64,000 bases of DNA. It comes from Oxyruncus cristatus. Lineage: Eukaryota; Chordata; Aves; Passeriformes; Cotingidae. The translations under genes and the position numbers were made by a program. This document shows positions 51,770 to 63,352 of this stretch, in pieces (position 1 is the first letter of the stretch; each line of letters opens with the position of its first letter). Under the pieces are notes generated by a model, which had not been told where the DNA came from, did no database searches, and worked only from the letters and a program-made list of their open reading frames with translations. Where the stretch lies: NCBI GenBank assembly GCA_013399855.1, contig VXAY01003767.1, positions 1,141,730 to 1,205,729 of the forward strand. Reading direction: 5' to 3'.

Positions 51770-51803
51770 TTGAAGGTCAACAATCACTAGTGTTGACCTT
51801 CAA
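51770..51803. promoter_or_regulatory. Perfect 13-bp inverted repeat with two TGAAGGTCA sites
   Basis: The left arm TTGAAGGTCAACA (51770-51782) and the right arm TGTTGACCTTCAA (51791-51803) are perfect reverse complements around an 8-base spacer (atcactag). Each arm holds TGAAGGTCA. This fits the extended half-site TNAAGGTCA bound by ERR/SF-1-type nuclear receptors, here in convergent orientation with 14 bases between the AGGTCA cores. The DNA could also form a cruciform or RNA hairpin. Binding is inference; only the palindrome is seen directly. Confidence 0.4.
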
Positions 51804-51865
51804 TATGACATAAAGGTTGTCAATTGATGAATTTACCAGAGCAACCAACAATCACAAAACAATAC

Positions 51866-51917
51866 TAAAAACAAAACAAAAAACAAACAAACAAACAAAC
51901 AAAACCAAACAAAAAAA
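51866..51917. repeat. A-rich (CAAA)n tract
   Basis: About 50 bases of A with single C, including five CAAA units in a row (51882-51901), then further A-runs. On the minus strand it reads as the Phe/Val/Leu/Cys run of the frame 51833-52033, which is therefore an artefact. Confidence 0.9.
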
Positions 51918-53450
51918 CGCACCAAAAAAGCTCCCAAAAAGCCCAGCTCATATTTAATTATTCTGAACTGAAAGAACTTAATATTTTGGTGAATTAGGCT
52001 AGACATTCTCCATCTTCTACTGCTTTGTAGCATCTTAGCTGCGTCCTAATGCAGATACTGTCATTTGATACTGAGGAGCAGTGGGGCTCTTAAGGGCAGA
52101 GATTTGGCTGCCTGGGCTCTAGGTCAGTTTAGAGAGTTTAGCTGAGGGCATGCCCTTGCTCCCCTTTTAGAAAGGACCTTGAGTAAAGCTCTTCCAGGAA
52201 GCTCTGTTGGAAACCAAAAGCAAGTGCTTGCTCATCTCCTGGCTTTCCTTCCCTTGGGGAACAGGTGCCCCTCTGACACGCTGGGGTAGAGGTTAATATA
52301 CTGGTTTTGACACTGATAGCAAAATTACAGCAGTACAACATACAAGGAGTTCTGGATTCCAAATACCTACAGACACAACATATCTATACAATACTGGCAA
52401 AAAAAGCAGTCTCCATGGACTAATCACCTACAAAGTTACAAGGACCCCTCTCGAACTCTACAGTGAAAAAAAAAAAAAAAAAAATCTAGACAGCATTTGG
52501 AAAGGCTTCTCCAAACATGCTTAAGTAAGGTGTGCAATAGTGTATTAAATATAGTACAGTACTTCCAACATGTTGCCACATTTGGTAATGTGTTAATAAA
52601 TATCCTTGGGAAAATGTATGGTTTGAACAATGGGTTTATTATGGTATCTAAGCATTCTAGCTAAATGACTTGTTTGATACTTCTGCTTGTAAATAAAAGT
52701 GAAATAATGTTGAAGATTATTTGTTTTCCTTTGGAATTTCTTTCCTGTCTTTTATCTCTTATATGACAACGCATATTGAGAATATCTTGATTTCTTTTAA
52801 CATATTCACTTTTCAACTATGTCTAAACAAAGAGACCAGAGATATTAAATATTATTAACTTACAAAAAAAAGGTGTAATTTCTTTCACAATATTTCTGCA
52901 TTTACAAGGGCAGTTGTAGGGTACAATATTGTATTTTAAGGAACACATCATCATCAAGTAAAAACAAAATTTTGTTCAAAAGAACTTAAAAAAAAAGGAA
53001 GAAAAAAACAGAAAAAAAAAGGATTTTAACTTCAGAGAGAGAAATAATTTTGGTTATCTTACATAATCTATCTTTTTTTTTTTTTCATCATAAATTTTCT
53101 GGAATGAAGAAAGACAGAGAGGTCAATATTCCTAAATTGAGAAAAGCAAAACATATGTGAGCAGACAGGGTCAGACAAGAGGTGTTCAGATCTATAGATG
53201 AGTATTTATGCCACTTGGGGACTCTCTGTCTCCAATGTGCACAAACAACAACTGGTGTTTTTAAGAAATCTCTCCACAAAATCACTTTATCTAATAACAA
53301 AATAAAGGCTGTTATTTCTGTTATCTCTTTGGCACAGGACTTTATTTTTATGAAGTTCTTAAGCCCTGAGGTGCTGTGGTGCCTTTTTTTTTTTTTTAAT
53401 AAGGTTCAATAAAGGAAAAGATTATTTCCAATTAAATTACTCTTTATATA
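51918..53450. other. Noncoding DNA with a raised-GC patch
   Basis: Mostly AT-rich, with A/T homopolymers at 52466-52484, 53071-53084 and 53385-53398. The part at about 52030-52320 is clearly richer in G and C than its neighbours. It is open for 74 codons on the minus strand (52138-52362), but no protein or repeat family is recognised. It could be an old unclassified repeat or a noncoding-RNA exon. Confidence 0.45.
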
Positions 53451-54238
53451 TAGAATCATGGAATGGTCTGGAATGGAAGGGACCTTAAAGACCATTTAGT
53501 TCCAACCCCCCTGCCATGGGCAGGGACACCTTCCACTAGTCCAGGTTGCTCAGGGCCTCATCTAACCTGGCAGAGAACACTTTCAGAGATGGGGTATCCA
53601 CAGATTCTTTGGAAAATTTATGCATGTGTCTCACCACGTTTTCAGTAAAGAATTTTTTCCTAATATCTAATCTAAACCTACTCTCAGTTTGAAGCCATTC
53701 CCCCTAGTCACTACACACCCTTGTAAAAACCCCCTCTTGGTCTTTCTTGTAACTTCCCTTCAGGCACCGGCAGGCCACAACCAGGCCTGCCCTAAGCCTC
53801 TCTTCTCCAGGCTAAACAAACCCATTTGTCTAAGTCTTTCCTCATAGGAGAATTGTTCCATTCCTTTAATAATCTTAGTGGCCCTCCCCTGGACTCGCTG
53901 TAACACATTGATGTTATTCCTGTGCTGGGGATCCAAGACCTGGACAAGTACTCAAGGTGGGGTCTCACCAGAACAGAGTAGAGGAGCAGGATCCCCTCCC
54001 TTGACCTGCTGGCCACACTGCTTTTGATGTAGCCCAGGCTGCAACTGGCTTTCTGGTCTGCAAGTGCATTGCCAGGTCATGTCCAGTCTCTCATCCACCA
54101 GCAACCCCAAGTCCTTCTTGGCAGGGCTGCTCTCAATCTGCTCATTCCCCAGCTTCTGTTGATAGCGGGGATTGACCCAAACCCCTTGCACTTGGTCTTG
54201 TCAAACCTCATGAGATTTCCACTGGCCCATTTCTCAAG
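53451..54238 (-). mobile_element. CR1 LINE, about 790 bp, 3' end intact
   Basis: A minus-strand CR1 with the proper 3' terminus at 53451 (tagaatcatggaat, the inverted octamers), followed by the classic 'ccccctgccatgggcaggga' and 'ccaggttgctcagggcct' 3'-UTR words. Further in is the C-terminal part of ORF2, frameshifted. Fragments include [20 protein letters not shown] (53792-54016) and QIESSPAKKDLGLLVDERLD (about 54080-54150), both matching the RT C-terminal region. It is 5'-truncated near 54238. This is the longest copy here with a 3' end, and it is non-coding. Confidence 0.93.
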
Positions 54239-54258
54239 CATAATATACTGGGATAAAT

Positions 54259-54302
54259 AAGAAAGAAAGAAAGAAGGAAAGAAGGGAAGCAAGCAAGCAA
54301 TC
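54259..54302. repeat. (GAAA)n / (GCAA)n simple repeat
   Basis: Tetranucleotide GAAA units with ggaa variants pass into three AAGC units. The tract lies just beyond the 5'-truncation point of the adjacent minus-strand CR1. Confidence 0.9.
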
Positions 54303-54573
54303 CCGTATGCATAGCACAGCAAGACATAACACAAGGTATTCCAAGCATCTACTACTGACTGTTTAAAGAACTGAAATTTCCAAAGTTAATAAGAAATATC
54401 ACAAAGCAGAGTTCAAATCCATGAACATTCATTCTTAAGAGGAATACTGCAGAGGAACAATTCCTTCTGCTTCTTTTCCAAGACTGTTAAAAGATGCCTG
54501 AAACTGAAGGCTGAATTAGCCAGCCTCTCTCTAATTTTTTTTTAATTTATTTTATTTTTCTTGAAAAAGAATG
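54303..54573. other. Spacer between two CR1 copies
   Basis: AT-rich and unremarkable. Nothing is recognised. Confidence 0.5.
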
Positions 54574-54642
54574 TGAATCATAGGATATCCTGAGTTGGAA
54601 GGGACCCACAGGGATCATCAAAGTACAACTCCTGTCCTTGCA
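54574..54642 (-). mobile_element. Short CR1 3' end
   Basis: About 70 bases: 'gaatcataggatatcctgag' followed by 'ttggaagggacccacaggga' and 'cctgtccttgc'. It is the same 3' subtype as the copy at 41554, in the same orientation, and strongly 5'-truncated. A T-rich stretch with A-run lies just before it. Confidence 0.88.
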
Positions 54643-56189
54643 ACAAGTGAATCTGAAAGCTTGCTACTTCAAAGAAGTCAGAAGCTAATCAGAAAAACTC
54701 TTTTAAAATATTCAGTAACCATAAGAATTACATTGCCAACTGAGACAAGCTTATGGATATTTCACATAGGGACAATGTTTTTAACTGGAAAGATTAATCA
54801 CTGGAACTGTCACATTTGACAGGATGAATTTAAAGGAATGATACTTGAACTCAGCATCAACACACTTTATATCAACACACATATATCCCCCCTTTATCAA
54901 CTGACAACTTAATCACGAGACAATAAAAAAAAACCACCAAAAACACCAAAGGGAAAATTCCTGACCTTGTATCAACAGCAAAAAAGTAAAGAACATATTT
55001 CAGGAGTGAATAAAGTAGGGGAAAACAGAATTAAAGATCTAAATACTACCCTTAAATGAAATATTTGAAGCATATTAATACTCTTAAAATTATACTGCTA
55101 GTCAGATGCAAATGAGAGACTACTTTTTAAATCTGTTCTTGGACTTTCAGCTTTTCTTATCAGGAATTCTGAATTAAATATTTTTGAAACTGAAAATAAT
55201 TTGGTGTGAAAAGTACAGTGCTGAGAGTTGATCCATAACAGTTTGTAAACCAGCAATTTTTTTCTCCTTGTTTTTATTAACCATCTGCACAATTTGCTAG
55301 AGGAAATGAACACATCTGTAAAACTCTCTTTTGATCTGGCTTTAGCTCTACAGTAAAGTGGGTTTTCTAAGGGATTGAAATGAGCATTTCTCCAGAAAGT
55401 TAATAGAAAAAAATCATATGGAAACAACTGTAGCCCAAGTCATAATTCTGACAAAATATATTGTGTTTTAGAAACCTGTTAAGGGAGCAAACAGTGCAGC
55501 CTCTACTGCTTTATCATTGCAACAACCAGCCCCACATGTTTGCACTGCAATAAATATAATTCTCCATTGGATGAACAGTGCTAGATGAAGATCAAGGGGT
55601 TTAACAATAATACCATAAATATGTCTTTTCTTGAATTTTGTTCTGATTAAGAGTAAAAAAATATATTAAAAACTCAGTCCAAGAGATCTGTGACATAAAA
55701 CCAGGAATGAAACACATGGCAATTATTATAAGCCCATAGTATACAAACTCCTTTCTTATCATCCAGGCAAATTATAAAACTCCTCCTTTGTACTTTGCTG
55801 CCTCCTCAAGCACATTTGGCAGTCCACAGACATTCAGATAGAGGGTAGACAGATCACTGTTTAGTGGGGTCACTGTTGACAAGGAAGCAGTTTCCATCTC
55901 CTTTTGCATTTGGCCCACTCACACCAGTAAGTCAGCACGGAAGAGGTTGGTAAGCAGACAACAGTAGCAGGTGCTAAGGCCCATGCCCAAACACAAGAGT
56001 CTAGACTTCACCTCTCCTATGGCCCTTAATCCACATGAAGTATAACGCCACCCCAAAAACTGTCAACACTCCAGCCCCATCCCCTCTCTTAGCGCTTGGA
56101 ACAAGGACAGTAATTACCTGAAACAGAACTTCCTACATAGTTTCATTAAAAAAGTAATTAAGTGTGCACAAACCACTCCTCCATCAAAT
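54643..56189. other. Noncoding DNA, partly GC-richer
   Basis: The first part is AT-rich. A 109-codon minus frame (55098-55427) has no motif. The part at about 55790-56130 is richer in GC and adjoins the LTR-like block that follows. It may be the continuation of that element on the minus strand, but the resemblance is too weak to call. Confidence 0.42.
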
Positions 56190-56700
56190 GATCGAACATG
56201 GGTTTTTCTCACAGGTCACAGTTGTTCAAGAATTGGTCAAGAATGGAACCTTTCCATGCACCAAGTCTTATAGGAACAGACTTCAGCTCCTGCCAGGAGT
56301 CTGCCTCCTGCGTATACTTTCCACAGGCTGCACCTTCCTTCAGAACAAGTCCTCTTGTTCCAGCAAAAGGTCATCCATGGACTGTACTGTGGCTATTTGC
56401 TACACCAGGACTGCCATGGTCTTCAAGGGGACAGTGTACCTCACCCTGGTCTGCACCATGAACTGAGGAGGAATCTCTGCTCTGGTGCCCAAAGCGCTTC
56501 CTCCCCATTCTTCACTGAATTCAATGTAAACAGGACTGTTTCTCTCACAAGAGCTCAGCTTTGGCCAGTGGTGGGTTCCTCTTGGTAGCAGCTGGAGCTA
56601 GTTGTGTCTGGCATGGGGCATCTCCTGAATCTCTTCTCATAGAGGTCACCCCTGCAGCCTCGCTGCTACCAAAACCTTTCTGTGTAAACCAGATACAGAC
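56190..56700 (-). mobile_element. Degraded avian ERV-type LTR remnant
   Basis: Read on the minus strand, the block runs from 'ttttggtagcagcgaggctg' and 'caggggtgacctctatgaga' through 'ccactggccaaagctgag' and 'gtgagagaaacag'. It continues with 'ggtgcagaccagggtgagg' and repeated 'gtggaaag'-type units. This order resembles a common passerine LTR whose 5' part reads 'ggttttggtagcggggggct acaggggtggcttctgtgag'. The terminal TG and the far end are lost or unclear. Plus-strand frames of 60-100 codons here (56164-56749) are shadows of the repeat. No gag, pol or env sequence is seen. Family assignment is from memory. Confidence 0.6.
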
Positions 56701-58924
56701 AGTTTTTCAAATTATTTACAGAAAAAAATTGAATGTTTCCTACTTTTGAAAAATCAAACCTAAAATATTGGTGATTTAAAAATTATCTTGCTAGATAATG
56801 CTAACCTAAATTGGGTTACTCTTAAAAATACATGTTCTTCATCAATCCATCTTTAAGATCTATGGATTTTTTTTTCCTCAACAACAAGATAACCTTATCA
56901 TAGTAAAGCTAGAAATTAAACTAAGAAAAAAAATTCATCTGTGCATCTACAAGCCCCACAGTTCAGCATTCTACACAAGTCCACCGCAAAACATATTCAA
57001 TTAATCCAGTATTTCATAAACAGATATTTACTATAATCATTAGAGATAATACAAAAAACCAGTTATTATTCCTGAAAACTAATTGATAAGTTTGTTTAAA
57101 GGTCATAGTCACAGACAAAAGTATTTTTCTATAAACAGAATGTTTTGGATATTGAATTATACCATCAACAAGGGAGGGGTTTTGTTTATTTTATCCCTTC
57201 CTAGGTGAATCAGCTAGATCCATTTAATATTTGTTGCCATGCTATTTTTCAAATAATATAGCTATTAATTTAGACTGTATTTTCCATTCCAAGAAGCTCA
57301 CATTTTTTGTGAGCCATAATTAAAGTTAAATTTCATGTTCCGAACTTCAATCCGCATGGTTTACTACTATACATGGCAAGAGACTGCACAAATTCTATAT
57401 TCTGTGGAGGCGTAGATATTAAAGAGCAAGACAATTGTCAACTTGAAATCATTTAGAAAAGGATGCAAGGATTTAACTTCTGCATTTCAATGATGTGTTG
57501 GTTCCTTTGTTACAACCTGGTTACCAAGGAAGGCCTAAAATCAAAACCACCACAATACCAAGTTTTTGATCTTATTAAATCTGTTATTAAACAAAAAAAT
57601 GTTGCTATTGTTTGTTTATACCGTCTACAAGTATGAATCAGCCATTTATCGGTTAATACCACTATATTGTTCCAAGCAACTACAATGAATTTCCCAAATA
57701 ATCTCCAAAATACAGGTTTTCAAAAAGTTAGGACATTAGGGAATTGTGTTTTGCTCTGGAATTCATTCCATAACACCTCATGCATATCCCTTTTGTCTAC
57801 TTGTTAAATAAAGCCATAATCATACAGATCAATATGGACAAAGACTTTTACACAGCTGTAATTTCAATCTTTGCTAACCTAAACACCTAACCATAACCCA
57901 TATTACAGGAATAATCCTTTTCTACTCTTCCAACTCCATATATGATGTGATATTTTATTTGGACTCAGGCTACCATCCTAGAAATAAAAGGTTCCTGAAT
58001 TAGAACTTAAAGCCATTCTTTCCACATTATTTACAGTATTAGGACAAATTAGAGAGAAACAGTCTAAGAATTTAGAAAGTTCAGTGATGACACTAGGATG
58101 TATCTACATAGAAATAGACAGGTTCCATCTAAGATATAAATTGTTATGCTGAAATCCTTGAAAAAGAAACTCTCTCCTTCCTTAACTCCTGTTTTTCATT
58201 TAATAGCAGCAGCAACCTTAAAAAATATGTTAACTAACTCTACAAGTCTCTGCCTTCTCCACATATGGCTGGCCAAGTCCCCACTGCCATGACTGATTTG
58301 GACATGAACTCATTGCTAGATTTCCTGCATAAGACTGTTTCTACCTTACTTTTTTCAGTTGTGAAGAGTTCATTTTGTCATTAAGGGTTCACCACAGTCC
58401 TTTACTCTAACATTATTGACCTTTGTTTCGCTCATGTTGTCAATGGGTCCTCAGTGTCACAGAAAACTGTTTATGGTCATACTTTTTGGTCTCCCTGCAG
58501 CCAGAGGCCAGGAGCCCTGGACACAGTGAGCAAGTATGCTTAGGATACTATGACAGGCCTTGGCAAGATGTCCTGGCTGGAAACACTGTTGATGACTACA
58601 AGACCACTCAGCTCTGGTGATGATGCATCCCAGGGCATGCTTCCCAGCCCAAAATGGAGAATCACAGCAGATGTCCCATAAAGGTCTTATTATCTCCCTC
58701 TGAGACTAGTGCAGGAAGAGGCAATATCCTTGCCTGTAGATGGGATCAAAAAGTTCTGTCGCCAAGCTGAAAGAAGGAGTCAACAGGAGCCTTGTGAAAT
58801 TGAGAAATTACAAGGTTCTTAAACTGGGATAGAAGAGTTCCTTGCAACAACAGAGGGGTTATGGCTTTTCCAAAGTAATTTGCTTAGAGACTGGCTAGGC
58901 AATCAGCCTGCTGGTGGTGTGTGA
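56701..58924. other. Noncoding DNA, end may belong to the next LTR
   Basis: Mostly AT-rich with nothing recognised. From about 58430 the GC content rises ('ctgcagccagaggccaggag', 'ggcaagatgtcctggctgg'), and this may be the 5' part of the LTR ending at 59128, whose left boundary is not clear. A 65-codon frame at 58423-58620 has no motif. Confidence 0.42.
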
Positions 58925-59128
58925 TTGCTTTTGCATCCCTTCTTTTTTTTATATATATATTTTTCTTTTCCTTACTCCCCTCCCCAGTTATTAATCTGTC
59001 CCTATCTCAATCCACAAGTTTTTTTCTCAATTTTGCCCTTCCAATTCTGTCTCGCACCCCACTGCTGCTGAATGAATGAGGGCTGGGTGGATGCTTAAGT
59101 GCCAGTTGGGGTCAACCCATCATAAACA
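58925..59128 (+). mobile_element. Avian ERVL-type LTR, 3' end
   Basis: The recognisable words on the plus strand are 'ttattaatctgtccctatct', 'caatccacaag' plus a T-run, 'ttttgcccttccaattctgt', a C-rich stretch, 'gaatgagggctgggtgg', and the end 'gttggggtcaacccatcat' to 'aaaca'. They match the 3' end of passerine ERVL-type LTRs, which finish near 'ggggtcaacccaccaca'. It may start as far left as about 58434 (tgttgtcaatgg). No second LTR or internal genes are seen, so it is a solo LTR or fragment. CR1 sequence begins directly after it. Confidence 0.65.
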
Positions 59129-59290
59129 TGATGCCCAGAGACGTTCTGCAGTCCTGGAGGTTTTTGAGACCTCACTGGACAAAACCATGAGCAAACAACC
59201 CTGACTTCAGAGCTGACCTTGCTTTGAGCAGGAAGTAGCACTGAAGATCTCCTGAGGTCCATTCCAGTGTGGCTTATTCTGTGATTCCAT
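59129..59290 (+). mobile_element. CR1 LINE 3' end abutting an LTR
   Basis: A plus-strand CR1 tail with 'gacctcactggacaaaacca', 'gctgaccttgctttgagcag', 'gatctcctgaggtccattcc' and the octamer end 'attctgtgattccatg'. It is well diverged. Its recognisable sequence starts within a few bases of the LTR end at 59128. Confidence 0.83.
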
Positions 59291-62188
59291 GTTTTGCAGT
59301 TCTTGTAAATCAAATATAGACGTGTGATACTGACAGAGCTGATACTAACAGAGATGCTCACAGATGTCTAATAGTCTATGCAAGTAACTGTTTTTTTAAA
59401 AAACCCAAATAAATAAATAAACCAGCACAGACATATAAGATATATGAAAAACAGTAGTATGCCTTAGCAGGTGAGCATCTTTCTGGCCATATCTCCAACC
59501 TCAAATAACTTGCATTACACAGAAATCAAGAAAACACTGACGTGATATGTTTTGATTTTATCCGATATGTATGATATGTTATGATAAAATAAATACTAGT
59601 AAAGAAAAGTCCATATTTGGTGTTTGTTACGTAAGGTGTTTTAGAAAGGTACACCATAGGCACGAACTTCTATTTGCTGTTCCTTACTCATCACAGAAAT
59701 ATAGAAAAATCATTTAAAAGCAGACATCAAATACAGATCTCAGTCTTTCCTAAGACGCATTATCTATTGTAACTAAACCCTAAATCTAGTTACTCAGAAT
59801 GCAATAATTCAACAATAAATGGACATAAATTAGATTAAATTATTTGTTATTTAGGAAAGTTAAAAAGCTGTTACTGTTTCTCACCATGCAACTGGAAGGT
59901 ATGCACACTTGTTGATTGGTGGTTGGTTTTTGGGTTTTTTGCTTTCTCTTACACAGCTTTCAGAGTGTTAATGAAAGTGGAAGCCTTCTGGATTACTACT
60001 TAGCTATTGGCATAGAAAACCAGAAAATAAAGGAAATATGCTCAGCTAAGAGTCCCTGAATAATTTATCACATCACTTTTAGCAGTACAATAACGTTTAA
60101 AAGTGAACAGACCTTCAGAGGAATATAGAAAAAAGCAGTAAGACTTTTCCTTCTGTTCCCCCTCCCCTAAGAAGTGTTTCAATGTTCAACAAGACAGAGA
60201 AGTGTTTTGTCTCATAGCCTTCTTTTGCTTTGACCTTCATCAGGACTCTGTAGCTACCAAAGTTTACTTAATCTCTTCTGTTCTTCCCAGTCTTCACCTT
60301 TGTTTCCTAGTCTTGTTAGACTTGTCATTTCTCCCTGCTCCTTTTAGAAAAGGAAAGAGATTTCAATCTGTTTCTGTACCCTATGGAAATTCAAAGTCAC
60401 TGAGTTCTAATTTTCCAGGTCTGAGAATGGGTTGTTGTGTCTTGTATAATCCTTGTTTTAGGGATACATTTTAACACTGTGAAATATTAATTTTGGGGGT
60501 GAGTGCTCCCCAAAAAATCAAAATATTACACATACCTTATTTTTAACCAACAGCTTATTTTGTGTGTGTTTATGATCACAACTCAGTTTAGTTATTGCTA
60601 GTTTATTTTTTCATCTCTAGATGTCCCTGCATTTATTTTACCTGTAATTTCAATTTTCTAGTCTGTTCTTCCAAACTGTGCTTTTCTGCTTCAAGTTGTT
60701 CTCTCTTTCCCCACTCAGAGGTATTCTCACACTGCATTCTTTCCAGCTGGGAAGGGTTGGAGTGCGAGGAAGAATAACCAAAAGAGGAAAAAAAAGAAAG
60801 AGGAATAATATAATTAAAAACTCCTGTTCTTCACTGGGTAAGGCTAATGGCTTCACCTCAAAGTAAGGTGGGCATCTTAGAAATCAGTCTAAGCTGTAAG
60901 TTTTCCATGTTTCATAAAATTAAATATTTGAATTTGAAGAGAAAATAACCAAGACAGTCAATTTTTCATCAACTGTACCTTTACGAAAGTAAAGAATAAA
61001 TATTTTTTTAATATAACAACTGGTAACAAAATCTTATTCTTTTTCTGCTATTTATGGAAAAAATAGTTTAAAAAAAATAATGAAATGTTTTAAATAACAT
61101 TGAGACTGATTTTGGCATGACAATGTCAAAGTTCACTTTTTATTCTCCAAAAGATGAAAAATCAGCATGTTTTTACTCTGTTTACATTTTAGAAGGATGA
61201 TAATGCATATTCATTAAACTGAAGAAGTTCTAAAGTATGTCTTCAGTGCTGCATACTGCTAACCTCATAATCAGAGAAAAGAAGTTTTTTAAGTTTTCAC
61301 ACTAACCTGTTTCTTGTGGTCACAGTTAATAGCTTAAGGGAAATATTATCTTTTATGGCCAATGCTGTGACGTTAATTTAGGATAACTTTACAAATTCAT
61401 TCATCAGATCCCCATATAGGGAGCATTAAATATATCAACAAAAACATGTTACTAAGTAATATAAATTAATTATTTAAAAACCGATTTATACTTCAGAGAC
61501 AATTGCACAGAGGTTTTGTCAAGGCTGCATTAAATGTTCCTCAGATGTTAAAAGAAAAATGGTAAAATGAATTTATTTTTATAGCACAAAAGAGGTACTT
61601 ATCAGGTGCTAATATATATTGAAAAGAAGATTATTATTGTTAAGTACTTACTATTAACAAGTCATTATTACTGGTTCTTAAAATAGATTAAAAGAGATTA
61701 GGATAGATTAAAAACTGTGAAAATAAAAGGTTCCAGTTCTTTCAACTGAGATGAAAAAAAGAAATGTTAATACATAAAACTCAAAATTTTAAGAACTTTT
61801 TACAATTTTTCAGTTCTGTGAGAACTCAAATCAATAGTTTGAAAAAAATAGAGACTGATAACATTGTGAGGCACTTCTTCATTGAAGAAACAGAAAATGT
61901 GTGCTTTAGAAAGAGCCATAGAAGTGTACTTTTTAAGATATTGGTTACTTTTATTCTAAAATCAATTACTGGCAAACAATGAAAAGCTACTGAATGTGAG
62001 GCAAAGAGAATGAGTTGTTACAGCATCAGAGAAACATAATTCAGACCCTGTGAATAGTAACAGTGATTATCTAGCTGAATCAAACTGCAAACTTCTCTGT
62101 TAGCACCTTATTTCTGAGTAAACAAAAACAATCAGAAATTTTGCAAAGTTAAAGAGGTTCATTCAGATTTTCAGAGGACAGTAAAAGG
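59291..62188. other. AT-rich noncoding DNA
   Basis: No repeat family or gene is recognised. A 90-codon plus frame (60202-60474) is Leu/Phe/Ser-rich with no motif. A short GGGG / CCCC hairpin lies at about 60495-60513. A purine-rich run lies near 60780-60805. Confidence 0.48.
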
Positions 62189-62724
62189 GATTTATTCTAC
62201 TCTGCTCTCTGCTGGTGTAGCCTCACCTTGAGCACTGTGTGCAGTTTTGGGTACCACAACATAAGAAGGTTGTTAGACTATTAGATTGGGTCCAGAGGAG
62301 GATGACCACATGTTGAAAGGTCTTGACGGCAACACTTATGAGGAATGGCTGAGGATACTTGGTTTGTTCAGCTGGGAGAAAAGAAAAATGAGGGGTGACT
62401 TCATCACAGCCTACAACATCCTCGAAAGGAGGTGCTGATCTTCTCTCTCTGGTGACCCATGATAAGATCCAAAATGGTACGAAGTGACATCAGGGAAAGT
62501 TCAGGTTGAACATTAGGAAAAGGTTCTTACACTGAGAGGGTGGTTGGGAACTGGAATATGTTCCCCAGGGAAGTGATCACAACATCAGACCTGACAGAGT
62601 TCAAGGAGTGTCTGGACAATGCTCTTAGTCACATGATTTACTTTAGGTGGTCCTTCAGGTAGCAGGGAGTTGGACTCAATGACCCTTATGGATCCCTTCC
62701 AATTTGAGAGATTCTATAATTCTA
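62189..62724 (+). mobile_element. CR1 LINE, about 535 bp, 3' end intact
   Basis: A plus-strand CR1. It begins at 'tttattctactctgctctct', continues with 'cctcaccttgagcactgtgt' and 'gcagttttgggtaccacaac', and then the ORF2 C-terminal stretch ('ttggtttgttcagctgggag'). Next come 'ggttcttacactgagagggt' and 'ggaactggaatatgttcccc', and the 3' UTR ends 'gggagttggactcaatgacc' to 'agattctataattct'. It is 5'-truncated with no long open frame. Its 3' end is of the same subtype as the tail of the SINE 630 bases downstream, so a relative of this CR1 probably supplied that SINE's mobilisation. Confidence 0.93.
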
Positions 62725-63352
62725 AACACAGAAGATGACTACCAACTACTTCACTCAGAAAACTAAATTGTGAAAGAGTTAAAAAGTGAATAGATTATGT
62801 TTAAAGGCATTTTATTCTATCAGCAACAGATATTTCCACAGGCTGTTCCTTCTCATCATGGATTATTTGCTCCCCTTAACAAACAAAACAACACCTGTGC
62901 AACTCTTCCCCCACACACAACACTGTTCCTAAAACCTTGACCAGACTTAACATCATGATACACTGTTAGACAGTAGTATTTGGAGACAAATCTGAAGCAG
63001 TTCTTAAAACTAAAATGGGCTTTTGATCTAAGATTAGGGAAAATAGCAAGATAGAAAGAAATTAATGTATTGCTTTCATATTCTATATCATGTTGGCCAA
63101 ATAACAGGGAACTAATTTAACTGTTGAAACAATTACAGTATTCAGCAGTTTTCTTTGCATTATGGACTTGTTCTTGTATGAAAAGACTTAATGCAGCTAC
63201 AAAACTACTAGTTTTGGGGGCTGGTCCATCTGATTACCAAGCAACATAGTGAGAGGTTTATGTATTTTAGATTCATGCTATCTCATAATCTTTATAGGTT
63301 ACTTATCAAGTTAAATTCCTTAGAATATGACAAACATCTGTACTTAAATTAA
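62725..63352. other. AT-rich spacer between CR1 and SINE
   Basis: Nothing is recognised in these 630 bases. Confidence 0.5.

Noticed and set aside
51833..52033. Minus ORF with a Phe/Val/Cys-rich membrane-like segment
   Set aside because: The hydrophobic run is the translation of the (CAAA)n tract.
56164..56749. Cluster of 62-100-codon plus ORFs
   Set aside because: They overlap each other in different frames within a block that reads as an LTR on the minus strand.
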